Positions 6,776 to 13,704 of a stretch of DNA of 28,393 nucleotides are shown one piece after another. The notes beneath the pieces were generated by a model. It had not been told where the DNA came from. It saw only the letters and a list, made by a program, of their open reading frames with translations, and made no database searches. Location of the stretch: positions 1 to 28,393 of the IMG/VR virus record IMGVR_UViG_3300023199_000049; one strand, 5' to 3'. Position 1 is the stretch's first letter. Each line of letters begins with the position of its first letter. This DNA comes from a virus. A program made the position numbers and the translations under genes.

Positions 6776-7056
6776 TCAACTGTCGCGGATGCCGGGCCTG
6801 CTGCCAGGGCCCGGACCGGGAGCTTGTGCTCGAAGACGGCGACGGGGACTGGCTGTTGCGCACCTGTGACGAGCGCGGGCGGTTCCGCCTCGCCGACCAC
6901 GAGGGCACTTGCGTCTACCTGACGCCCGGGGGCTGTGGGATCTACGAGGATCGCCCCAAAGTCTGCGCGGCGTTCGATTGCCGAGAGCTCAGCGATCTGC
7001 CGGGCGTTCCGCTGCGGGTGCTGTTAGCTGCCGGCGCAAGGATGCTAGAGCCTTGA
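6772..7056 (+). CDS. YkgJ-type Cys-cluster protein
   Basis: A 94-aa member of the YkgJ (UPF0153-like) zinc/iron-chelating Cys-cluster group. It begins with Cys4-x2-Cys7-x2-Cys10-Cys11 (MINCRGCRACC). A second half, GTCVYLTPGGCGIYEDRPKVCAAFDC, matches the family pattern GxCxYLxxxxCxIYExRPxxCRxF. These cysteines probably bind a metal or iron-sulfur cofactor; the biochemical role of the family is not settled. GTG 6772 is in a GTGA overlap with the preceding gene, and the ORF ends in a TTGA overlap with the first glycosyltransferase. The gene may therefore be translated together with the sugar-transfer genes. Such genes do occur in phages and bacteria, so transfer from a host is possible. Confidence 0.75.
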   Translation: MINCRGCRACCQGPDRELVLEDGDGDWLLRTCDERGRFRLADHEGTCVYLTPGGCGIYEDRPKVCAAFDCRELSDLPGVPLRVLLAAGARMLEP

Positions 7057-7694
7057 GCCTGTTGATCGCGACGCCGATGTACGCCGGGCTGTGCCAGCAG
7101 CCGTATTTCGCTTCCTGCATGGCGCTGAAAGAGTCGCTGCTCGCGGCCGGGGTTGATCACGATTGGCTTGTCACGACGAATGAATCCCTTGTCACGCGCG
7201 CGCGTAACACTCAGGCCTCGTCTTTCTGGCTGCGCACCCGCTACGAGGCGATGATCTTTATCGACGGGGATATCGAGTTCGCGCCCGAGGACGTAGCCAA
7301 GCTGTATAACCTCGGCAAGGAGGTCGCCTGCGGCGCCTATGCGATGAAGCGCCCGTCTGGTGGCGTCACCGCATGGAAGGATGGCGCCCTGGTCAAGCTT
7401 GACGACCTGGACGGGCCTACGGAAGTCGATTACGCCGGGACCGGGTTCTTGATGATCCGCCGCGCAGTGTTCGACCAGATGGCCGAGAAGTACGAGGATC
7501 TGCGCCACATGGAGGGCACCGGCGAGGTGTGGGCTTTTTTCAACACCTTCATCAAGCCAGCGCCCCGCTGGCAGGATCGGTATTTCGTATCCGAGGACTA
7601 TGCGTTCTGCGAGCGATGGCGCGCCATCGGCGGATCGATCTGGCTGGAACCTTCGATCCGCCTGGGGCATTGGGGCACGGCGCGCTATGGTTAA
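7053..7694 (+). CDS. GT-A fold glycosyltransferase
   Basis: A 213-aa protein predicted to be a nucleotide-sugar-dependent glycosyltransferase of GT-A fold (GT2/Anp1-like pattern). It opens with the first Rossmann strand SLLIATPMY, then the LVTRARNTQASSFWL segment. The metal-binding DxD is in IFIDGDIEF (Asp71-Gly-Asp73), followed by the acceptor-side strand DYAGTGFLMIRRAVF, SEDYAFCERWR (180-190) and a late LGHWG. The best start is TTG 7053 in a TTGA overlap with the preceding stop, because the next ATG (7077) would cut off the first strand. The protein is short but contains a whole catalytic domain and no membrane anchor. The acceptor could be a virion protein, DNA or a host surface glycan; nothing in the sequence decides this. 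Confidence 0.78.
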   Translation: MSLLIATPMYAGLCQQPYFASCMALKESLLAAGVDHDWLVTTNESLVTRARNTQASSFWLRTRYEAMIFIDGDIEFAPEDVAKLYNLGKEVACGAYAMKRPSGGVTAWKDGALVKLDDLDGPTEVDYAGTGFLMIRRAVFDQMAEKYEDLRHMEGTGEVWAFFNTFIKPAPRWQDRYFVSEDYAFCERWRAIGGSIWLEPSIRLGHWGTARYG

Positions 7695-8292
7695 CACTGA
7701 GGTCGTCGTCTCGTGCTGCCTGTTCACGGGCGGGGCCAACGTTCCCAAGAACTCGCGCGCGGTGTTCGACGCCGCCTGGGTGGACCGGCTGTATCGCGGG
7801 GTGCGGCGCAATTATTCGCGCCCTTTCAACCTCGTGTGCTTCACGGATCAGCCGTACGACTTCGCCGAGCCGGTCCAGACGCGAGACCTTCGACTGCCGG
7901 TGGACTGGAATACGGTACTGCTCGAGTGCTACGCCGTGCCGGCGCGCCGGCTGGTGGTAATGGGCCTGGATACGGTCATCACCGGCTCGCTCGATGAACT
8001 GTTCGCGTGGGACGGCGAGCTGGCGGCGCCACGAGACCCGAATCGCCCGACGAAGGCGTGCACCGGCGTCGTGCTGGCCCGCGGCCCCGTGAACGTCATG
8101 GGGCATACGGACATGGTCGCCATCGACCGCCTGCGCCCGCGTTGGCTCGATGATCTCTTTCCGGGGCAGGTGGTCAGCTACAAGAAGCACGTCAAGATCC
8201 GAGGCCTGGGGGACGCGCGGATCGTTTATTTCCACGGCACCGAGAAGCCGCACGAGGTCGATGCTCCCTTTATCCGGGAGCATTGGCGGTGA
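7687..8292 (+). CDS. Second glycosyltransferase-like protein
   Basis: A 201-aa GT-A-like protein starting at ATG 7687, overlapping the previous gene by 8 nt. Features: an N-terminal strand TEVVVSCCLF, the Asn/Phe/Val strand FNLVCFTDQPYDF, and the nucleotide-sugar site VVMGLDTVITGSLDELFAW (residues 91-108). In related transferases that site reads DLDVVVTGSLDELF; here the first Asp of the motif is replaced by Gly, leaving one acidic residue (Asp95). It ends IVYFHGTEKPHEVDAPFIREHW, typical of the metal-binding HG..KPHE tail of such enzymes. The missing first Asp leaves open whether it is fully active or uses a different metal geometry. It is placed between another transferase and the Rossmann protein, implying a shared glycan task. 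Confidence 0.7.
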   Translation: MVNTEVVVSCCLFTGGANVPKNSRAVFDAAWVDRLYRGVRRNYSRPFNLVCFTDQPYDFAEPVQTRDLRLPVDWNTVLLECYAVPARRLVVMGLDTVITGSLDELFAWDGELAAPRDPNRPTKACTGVVLARGPVNVMGHTDMVAIDRLRPRWLDDLFPGQVVSYKKHVKIRGLGDARIVYFHGTEKPHEVDAPFIREHWR

Positions 8293-8293
8293 G

Positions 8294-8908
8294 GTGATCC
8301 GCTCCAAGGAAGACGTGGTCCGCGAATTTACGCCGCTCGGGATCCAATTGACGGATCTGCCGGATCTGTGCGGGAAGTTTTCCGGCCGGTTACTGCTGGT
8401 CGCGGCCGGGCGCTGCGCGTGGGATGACGTTGAGGCCGCGGGCATGGCCGGCAACAGCGACCTGCCCGTGATGGCGATCAACCAGATGGGGCTGCATTGG
8501 CCGGGCCCGCTGCTGCATCTGTACTCGAACGACCGCAAGGTGCTTGAGCACATTCCGGGCCTGCGCGCCCAATATCGCCGTGAGCATCCTCAGGTCCGCC
8601 ACATCCATTCATGCGGGTCGGGCGGTACGCACCGGTGGCCCTGGCCCGGCCACGGCACCAGCACACTGAACGCCTGCTATACGGCGTTGGCGCTCGGTTA
8701 CGATGAGGTCTGGCTGTGCGGTGCGCCGCTGGACAACTCGGGGCACTACTTCGATCCGCCTTGGGTCAAGACTAACTTTGCCGCCGAAGTGACCGCAGTC
8801 GGTGGATTCCCGCGCTACTGGACCAACGCGGCCCGGCATATCTTCGCTGGGCGCGTGAAAAGCTTCTCCGGACGCACCCGTGAACTGCTCGGGGCGCCGG
8901 CACGTTAG
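8294..8908 (+). CDS. MptE/DUF115-like Rossmann protein, glycan cassette member
   Basis: A 204-aa protein with a Rossmann-like strand GRLLLVAAGRCAWDDVEAAG near the front, LPVMAINQMGLHWPGPLLHLYSND, and a conserved-looking core GHGTSTLNACYTALALGYDEVWLCGAPLDNSGHYFDPPW. That core pattern (GTSxLxAxxxALxLGYxxVxLxGxPxDxSGHFF) resembles phage and bacterial proteins of the MptE-like/DUF115 kind that accompany sugar-transfer genes, including flagellin glycosylation loci. The start is set at GTG 8294, two bases after the preceding stop; an ATG at 8261 would add 11 residues within the previous gene. The reaction is unknown to me; nucleotide-sugar or pterin-type diphosphate chemistry is possible. Context suggests the same pathway as the two transferases upstream. 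Confidence 0.5.
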   Translation: MIRSKEDVVREFTPLGIQLTDLPDLCGKFSGRLLLVAAGRCAWDDVEAAGMAGNSDLPVMAINQMGLHWPGPLLHLYSNDRKVLEHIPGLRAQYRREHPQVRHIHSCGSGGTHRWPWPGHGTSTLNACYTALALGYDEVWLCGAPLDNSGHYFDPPWVKTNFAAEVTAVGGFPRYWTNAARHIFAGRVKSFSGRTRELLGAPAR

Positions 8909-8917
8909 GGAGGCCGC

Positions 8918-9136
8918 ATGGGCAAGAAGATCGAAATCCTGTCTGAGACAGACAACTTCGTGCACGTTCGCTGGAGCCGGCACACGCTGAAATCGCCCGG
9001 CGATCTGCTTGAGGTCTGCGAAGCACTGTATGGCGCCGGCCTGCTCGCGCTGAACTATGCGTTCAGCCAGTCGGACGCGCACGGCGGTTTCGTGTGTTTG
9101 AGAACCGGTGGACCAAGAACAGACAAAGCTGCTTGA
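8918..9136 (+). CDS. Hypothetical protein before the terminase, 72 aa
   Basis: A 72-aa protein with a strong Shine-Dalgarno (AGGGAGG, 8907-8913) before ATG 8918. It overlaps the large terminase start by 29 nt. The sequence MGKKIEILSETDNFVHVRWSRHTLKSPGDLLEVCEALYGAGLLALNYAFSQ predicts two strands and one or two helices. There is no helix-turn-helix of the usual small-terminase kind, and the length is well below most small terminases. Position directly ahead of the large subunit is where a small terminase would lie, so a divergent or reduced version cannot be excluded, but I do not claim it. Confidence 0.5.
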   Translation: MGKKIEILSETDNFVHVRWSRHTLKSPGDLLEVCEALYGAGLLALNYAFSQSDAHGGFVCLRTGGPRTDKAA

Positions 9137-10610
9137 GCAGCTTGTCAGGGCCGCGCGTTATTCGCAGTTCCTGCGCTACCGTCCGCTCGGCCATCCCGAC
9201 ACGCTGCCCGGCGGGCGGCTGTGGAAACAGAACGGGTGGCACTGGTGGTCAGCCAAGCCATGGCAGCTCGATTTCCACAGTGCCGGCTCCTTCGCCAAGG
9301 AACGCGCCTCCATCTCGGCCAACGGGGTGGGCAAGAGCTATTCCGTGGCGTGGGAGTGCGCCGCGCACGTGCTTGGGGACTACCCCTCCTGGTATCAGGG
9401 GTGGCGTTTCCCTGGACCCAACCACTGGTGGATCGGCGCCATCGACGCGGACCAGCAGCGCATCGGGATCCAACGCATCCTGCTCGGCGCCGATCTGGAT
9501 CAAAACCTGGGTACGGGTTTCATTCCTCGCGAGCGCATACATGGCAAGGTGCGCACCCGCCAGGCCGGCATATCGGACATTGCCGACCGGGTAACGGTGC
9601 GCCACGCTTGCGGCGGGTACAGCACGGTCACCTTCAAAACCTACAGTCAAGGGTGGCGCGCATGGCAGGCCGGCGCCCCGGACGGGATCGTACTCGACGA
9701 GGAGCCGGACGAGAACGACGCGCACCAGCGCGACATCTTCGTCGAGTGCCAGACGCGAATTTTCCGTTCATCGGGGATTTTGCTGCTTGGCATGACGCCG
9801 CTGCTCGGAGAAACCGAGATCACGCGCCACTTCATGCAGCCCAAGGCGCCCGGGATCTATTGCGTGACGGCGTCATGGGACGATGCCCCACATCTGAAGG
9901 AGGAGGACAAGGAGCGCCTGAAGCTCAGCTATCCGCAGCATCAGATCGAGGCACGCACGCTTGGCCTTGCGATGCTCGGCACCGGAAGGATCTTCAACGT
10001 GGCAGAAGACGAAATCACCGAATGGCAATTCCCGATCCCCGTGCATTGGCCGCGCATCGCCGGAATCGATTTCGGCCTTGACGAGGATCACCCCACGTCG
10101 GTGGTGTGGCTCGCCCACGACCGGGAAAACGACCGCGTCTATATCTACGATTGCTATAAAAAAACAGGTAAGGAGTCGCTATACCACGCCGAAGCGATCA
10201 AAGCACGCGGCGCGTGGATCCCGATGGCATGGCCGCACGACGGTGCGAATCGCGAGAAGGTCGGCGGCATCGTCCTCGCGGACAGCTACAGGCGCCACGG
10301 AGTCAACATGCTCCCACTGTCTGCGCGATACGATCGCGACAAGGGCGGAGCACAGCCCACGGAGCCCTGGATCAACGAGATGACAGAGAGAATGAACACA
10401 GATCGGCTCAAGGTGTTCAACCAGTGCAACGAGTGGTTCACCGAGTTTCGCAGCTACCACCGCGACCGGCGCGGCGACATCGTGCGCGTACGCAACGATC
10501 TGATGGACGCGACCCGCTACGCGCTGATCATGCTCAAATACGCCGACACCAAGGCCGCGCATACGGCATATTCGCGCAGCTCAGCGCGCGCCGCGAGGAT
10601 CTCTTTATGA
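9108..10610 (+). CDS. terL: Terminase large subunit (DNA packaging ATPase/nuclease)
   Basis: A 500-aa terminase large subunit that would pump DNA into the prohead and cut it. The N-terminal ATPase has a Walker A-like ISANGVGKSYSVA loop (ANGVGKS, residues 71-77), a strand WWIGAIDADQQR, and Walker B GIVLDEEPDEND (193-203) with the acidic pair. A coupling-type segment GILLLGMTPLLGETEI follows. The C-terminal RNase-H-like nuclease begins at WPRIAGIDFG (Asp321 as first metal ligand), with later acidic residues in GGIVLADSYR and RVRNDLMDATRYALIML. Length and domain order fit the family. GTG 9108 is the only suitable start, and it overlaps the gene before it. A recognisable small subunit is not seen next to it. 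The stop overlaps the next ATG (ATGA). Confidence 0.92.
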   Translation: MDQEQTKLLEQLVRAARYSQFLRYRPLGHPDTLPGGRLWKQNGWHWWSAKPWQLDFHSAGSFAKERASISANGVGKSYSVAWECAAHVLGDYPSWYQGWRFPGPNHWWIGAIDADQQRIGIQRILLGADLDQNLGTGFIPRERIHGKVRTRQAGISDIADRVTVRHACGGYSTVTFKTYSQGWRAWQAGAPDGIVLDEEPDENDAHQRDIFVECQTRIFRSSGILLLGMTPLLGETEITRHFMQPKAPGIYCVTASWDDAPHLKEEDKERLKLSYPQHQIEARTLGLAMLGTGRIFNVAEDEITEWQFPIPVHWPRIAGIDFGLDEDHPTSVVWLAHDRENDRVYIYDCYKKTGKESLYHAEAIKARGAWIPMAWPHDGANREKVGGIVLADSYRRHGVNMLPLSARYDRDKGGAQPTEPWINEMTERMNTDRLKVFNQCNEWFTEFRSYHRDRRGDIVRVRNDLMDATRYALIMLKYADTKAAHTAYSRSSARAARISL

Positions 10611-10987
10611 GGCGAGTCATATCCATTGCAGACCGGGTCGGTCCGGCGCTGGAAGCACACTTCCACCGACATGGTGTGCGCCCTGCGCGCAGGTTCACCT
10701 ATCGCGGCAAGGATGTCTACCTCGCCGAGGGCGGCCCGCATTTCGACGCGCACCCGGCCGTCATCGATCCCACCGACGCATGGATGCTCGCGGGCTACTA
10801 CGTGTCGGTTTGGGGCGTGCAAAACGGACTCGCGGTGCTCGGCAGGCCAATGTACTTCAAGCTCGACCATGATCCGAATCGCTCGGCCCAAGCTAACCGG
10901 GCAGGCCGCCTGGAAGCCGCCGAGGTCGACGCAAAGGAGCACATCGACTCCTTCTATCTCGCCGGGCATTTCAAGGTGGTGGTGTGA
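10607..10987 (+). CDS. Hypothetical protein between terminase and portal, 126 aa
   Basis: A 126-aa protein I do not recognise, starting in an ATGA overlap with the terminase stop. A helical and basic N-terminus (MRRVISIADRVGPALEAHFHRHGVRPARR) is followed by a beta-rich centre (FTYRGKDVYLAEGGPHFDAHPAVIDPTDAWMLAGYYVSVWGVQNGLAVLGRPMYFKLDHD). A helical end follows (AGRLEAAEVDAKEHIDSFYLAGHFKVVV). No catalytic or metal site is evident. Genes squeezed between terminase and portal commonly act in head assembly or packaging, so a small head-related protein is the most economical inference. Confidence 0.5.
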   Translation: MRRVISIADRVGPALEAHFHRHGVRPARRFTYRGKDVYLAEGGPHFDAHPAVIDPTDAWMLAGYYVSVWGVQNGLAVLGRPMYFKLDHDPNRSAQANRAGRLEAAEVDAKEHIDSFYLAGHFKVVV

Positions 10988-12777
10988 TGGCAAAGCGAAG
11001 ATTCGACCGGCGCGACTTCAAGGTCATCGCTGAGTACGTCTACGAGGAGCGCGTACGCCGAAAGGGCAAGCGCAAGGATCTGGAGCAGATCTGGAAGGAG
11101 ATCGATCGACAAATCGACATGCGACCCGATCGGTCTCACAAGCTGTCTGGCAACGGCCTACCGGATCCGCGCAAGGCCTGGCTGCCGGAAGTCGAGTTAC
11201 CACTGCAGGCCGAGGCTCTGGAGACCCTGGTGGCCGACACGCGCGGGATGGAGTTCCCGGACTCAGGCCCCTGGTACGAGGCACGCGCCGCGCTGACGGA
11301 TGAATACCTCGAGCGCGCGGATCTGTCATCCGTGGTCACGGGCGATCAGAACGAAGTCCCTTCCCTGATTACCCAGGACAACGCCGACAAGCTCGTGGCT
11401 GGCGTGGTTGAACACTGGCATTCGCAATACGACTTTCGCGGCAACATCGATTTGATCAACGCCGAGGCACTCAGTTACGGGGTCGGCGTCGGCCGGGCGC
11501 GCGTCGTGCACCGCCGCATCCTGGCCGATACCGCCAACGGACTCAAGGCGCAGGACGTGCGCATCCCGGCGCTGGTGCCCGTGTCGATCAAGGACGCCTA
11601 TCTGGATGACCGGCGCCACATCACCCTGCACGAGGGCTTCGAAACGGCGCCCATGAACATCCTGTCGCGCAGGATGATGTTCTCCGACTTCAGGGAAATG
11701 GTCTCGCGAGGATCCGCCGGATCCGGCTGGATTAGCAGCGAAATCAAAGACCTGAAGCCAGACGACAAGGGAATGGTCGAGCTGCTCGAAGCCGAGGGCG
11801 ATTTTATCGTGCCGCGCAAGACGACCGGGGACATCCAGCTTCCGGGCGCGAACGTATGGGTGGCGTGCGGATCCAACGCCGCCGCCCTGGTGCGCCTGCA
11901 CTTCCCGGAGCATCCGCGCACAGTCATCGAATTCCCGTACCACCGCGAGCGCTTGGGCACGCCATACGCCACCAGTCCGCTGATCAAGGGCTATCCGCTC
12001 CAACGCGCTGCGGTCGAGTCACTTATCTACCTGATCCAGGCGGGGGCACTGCGCTCCCTGCCGCCGGTCGGCTATGACCGCTCGGACACCCATTTCGCCG
12101 CTCAGGGCGGCCCGATAATGGAGCCCGGCGCTCAGTGGGCCACGCTCGGGGACATCAAAACGCACCTAGTCGGCGATCCGCAGGCCCTGTTGGCCATGTA
12201 CCAGCACTTCCTGCTGCAGTACGCCGATGCGGTCGGGATCCACCGGGCGCGCCTGGGCGCCCAAACGGTCAGCCATACGACGGCGTTCGCCAAGAACGCC
12301 GAGCTCCAACGCGGGGCCGTGCGCACCGTGGACTACGTGCGCGCATCCCTGCAGGGGCCCCTGATGCAGTGGCTGCAGCTGGCCTGGGCGATGGGCCTGG
12401 AGGCCATGGGCCGGCGTGAGCTGACCTTGTACATCGAGCCCTACCGCGGCTACGTGACGCTCACCCGCGAGCTGCTCCCGGACCAGGTGAGTTTCGCGGC
12501 CCATGGCTCCGGCGGGCCGGCCGAGGAACAGGCCAAGCGCGCCGAGCGCATGACGGCCCTGGCCGAGGCCATCCAGATCGACAACCTGCGCCTGGCACGC
12601 GGAGAACAGCCGCTGCTCAACCTGGAGGCCATGATCGAAGAGCGCCTGCGCCAAGGCGGGTGGGTGGACATCGATCCGTTCATCAACCGCGACACCGGAG
12701 CCGCCCCGGACATCGGCGGCGACGTGGGCGCGCTGGCTGCGCTGCAGGCATCGGGGGCGATCGGCAATGTCGGCTAA
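10987..12777 (+). CDS. Portal protein (podovirus type)
   Basis: A 596-aa portal (head-tail connector) that would form the dodecameric ring at the packaging vertex. The basic N-terminus MAKRRFDRRDFKVIAEYVYEE is followed by WLPEVELPLQAEALETLVADTRGMEFP and NIDLINAEALSYGVGVGRARVVHR, the wing/stem pattern of podovirus portals. Next come YHRERLGTPYATSPLIKGYPLQRAAVESLIYLIQAGALRSLPPVGYD and the long helix DPQALLAMYQHFLLQYADAVGIHRARLGAQTVSHTTAFAKNAELQRGAVRTVDYV, which reads as the crown/stem helices. A charged C-terminus (EEQAKRAERMTALAEAIQ) follows. ATG 10987 overlaps the preceding stop by one base; a GTG one codon earlier is possible. Size and place between terminase and scaffold support the call. 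Confidence 0.85.
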   Translation: MAKRRFDRRDFKVIAEYVYEERVRRKGKRKDLEQIWKEIDRQIDMRPDRSHKLSGNGLPDPRKAWLPEVELPLQAEALETLVADTRGMEFPDSGPWYEARAALTDEYLERADLSSVVTGDQNEVPSLITQDNADKLVAGVVEHWHSQYDFRGNIDLINAEALSYGVGVGRARVVHRRILADTANGLKAQDVRIPALVPVSIKDAYLDDRRHITLHEGFETAPMNILSRRMMFSDFREMVSRGSAGSGWISSEIKDLKPDDKGMVELLEAEGDFIVPRKTTGDIQLPGANVWVACGSNAAALVRLHFPEHPRTVIEFPYHRERLGTPYATSPLIKGYPLQRAAVESLIYLIQAGALRSLPPVGYDRSDTHFAAQGGPIMEPGAQWATLGDIKTHLVGDPQALLAMYQHFLLQYADAVGIHRARLGAQTVSHTTAFAKNAELQRGAVRTVDYVRASLQGPLMQWLQLAWAMGLEAMGRRELTLYIEPYRGYVTLTRELLPDQVSFAAHGSGGPAEEQAKRAERMTALAEAIQIDNLRLARGEQPLLNLEAMIEERLRQGGWVDIDPFINRDTGAAPDIGGDVGALAALQASGAIGNVG

Positions 12778-13048
12778 TCCGTTCCTGACCGAGGCCGAGC
12801 AGGCCTTTCTGCGCGGGATGGCCTCCGACCCGCGCTGGTTCGCGATCCTGCGCAAGATCGCCGACTCCTGCCCGCCACCGCGCTACCGCCCGGGGGTGGA
12901 CGACCAGGCGCAGATCCATGCCTGGATCTATCGCTCGGGCGCCTTCACTCAGCTTGAGGGGGTGCTCAGCCTGCTGGCCGGACGGTCGGTGACGCTGGAG
13001 CACCAAGGCGTTGATTTGACAAGCGAGGAAACACATGGCAACATCTGA
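12767..13048 (+). CDS. Hypothetical protein between portal and scaffold, 93 aa
   Basis: A 93-aa protein overlapping the portal by 11 nt and the scaffold by 14 nt. It starts MSANPFLTEAEQAFLRGMASDPRWFAILRKIADSCPPPRYRPG, a helix pair, and continues with DDQAQIHAWIYRSGAFTQLEGVLSLLAGR. Small proteins of this type and place are common in podovirus head operons, and the helical build suits an assembly aid or minor head protein. No specific family function is known to me. The double overlap places its synthesis under the same ribosome flow as portal and scaffold. Confidence 0.55.
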   Translation: MSANPFLTEAEQAFLRGMASDPRWFAILRKIADSCPPPRYRPGVDDQAQIHAWIYRSGAFTQLEGVLSLLAGRSVTLEHQGVDLTSEETHGNI

Positions 13049-13652
13049 CATACCTGCCTCGACCGTGGCCGAGGAACCGAGTGGGGCGCCGCAGGCGACC
13101 CCCGAAGGAACCACCGGCGCACAGGCCGACGACCTGGATACGCTCCTGTCATCGATCGACAAGGAGTATGCCCAGGCTAGCGCTCCGAAACCGGCGGAAC
13201 CGCCCAAGCCAACCGAGGGCCAATCCGATCCGCGCTTCGACGAGCTCCAGCGCACCGTTCAGGCGATCGAACAGGAGCGCGTGGCCTCTGACATCGAGGC
13301 CGCCGTTCGCACTGTTCAGGAGCACTTGGGCGATGGGCTGCCCGTAAAGCTGCCCGACCGGGTGGTGCGCGGGATGCTAAATGATCTCGCCATGGAAAAT
13401 CGCGGGGTCATGGTCGCATTCCAGAACCGCCGCCAGGAACCGGGGACGTGGAAACGCATCCTTGCAGCGTCGGCGGCCCAACTGCGCAAAGAGTTCGGCG
13501 ATCCCGTGGATCAGCAATTGACCAGCGACAGGGCCGCGGCACAGGCCGCCGTACGCGGGGCTTCGAAAGCCAGTGCGACGGATGACGGCCAGCCGAATCT
13601 CGCAGCCATGTCGGATCAGGAGTTCCTGAAATGGAAGCGCGAACACGGTTGA
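13035..13652 (+). CDS. Capsid scaffolding protein
   Basis: A 205-aa predicted scaffold that directs capsid assembly and leaves the head before or during packaging. Residues 1-65 are acidic and disordered (Ala, Pro, Glu, Asp, Thr). Next comes a helical centre (DPRFDELQRTVQAIEQERVASDIEAAVRTVQEHLG), a positively biased segment (LPDRVVRGMLNDLAMENRGVMVAFQNRRQEPGTWKRILAASAAQLRKEF) and the end NLAAMSDQEFLKWKREHG. The SDQEFLKWKR-type tail is usual for scaffolds whose C-terminus binds the coat. Location directly before the major capsid gene strengthens the call. The TGA (13650-13652) lies five bases before the hairpin that covers the capsid start, suggesting translational coupling. No protease motif is seen. 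Confidence 0.78.
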   Translation: MATSDIPASTVAEEPSGAPQATPEGTTGAQADDLDTLLSSIDKEYAQASAPKPAEPPKPTEGQSDPRFDELQRTVQAIEQERVASDIEAAVRTVQEHLGDGLPVKLPDRVVRGMLNDLAMENRGVMVAFQNRRQEPGTWKRILAASAAQLRKEFGDPVDQQLTSDRAAAQAAVRGASKASATDDGQPNLAAMSDQEFLKWKREHG

Positions 13653-13656
13653 TTTA

Positions 13657-13704
13657 ATGGTCTTGTCGTCCGGCGCACGATGTGTGCCAGGAGGACAAGA
13701 CCAT
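13657..13704 (+). promoter_or_regulatory. Long hairpin sequestering the capsid SD and start codon
   Basis: The left arm 13657-13678 pairs with the right arm 13682-13704 around a GAT loop. Matches: ATGGTCTTGTC with GACAAGACCAT (11 pairs), one G-G mismatch, TCC with GGA, a bulged A at 13689, then GGC with GCC, one G-U and CAC with GTG. In all there are 21 pairs. The right arm contains the AGGAGG Shine-Dalgarno (13689-13694) and the first two bases of the capsid ATG (13703), so both are buried when the RNA is folded. The scaffold stop is five bases upstream, so a terminating ribosome would reach into the stem base. Control of capsid translation by scaffold translation, RNase III processing, or DNA-level palindrome function are alternatives. 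Confidence 0.75.

Noticed and set aside
13682-13702. In-frame GTG start for the capsid
   Set aside because: Adds MCQEDKT only; it has no Shine-Dalgarno and lies in the hairpin, while ATG 13703 has AGGAGG at the right distance.
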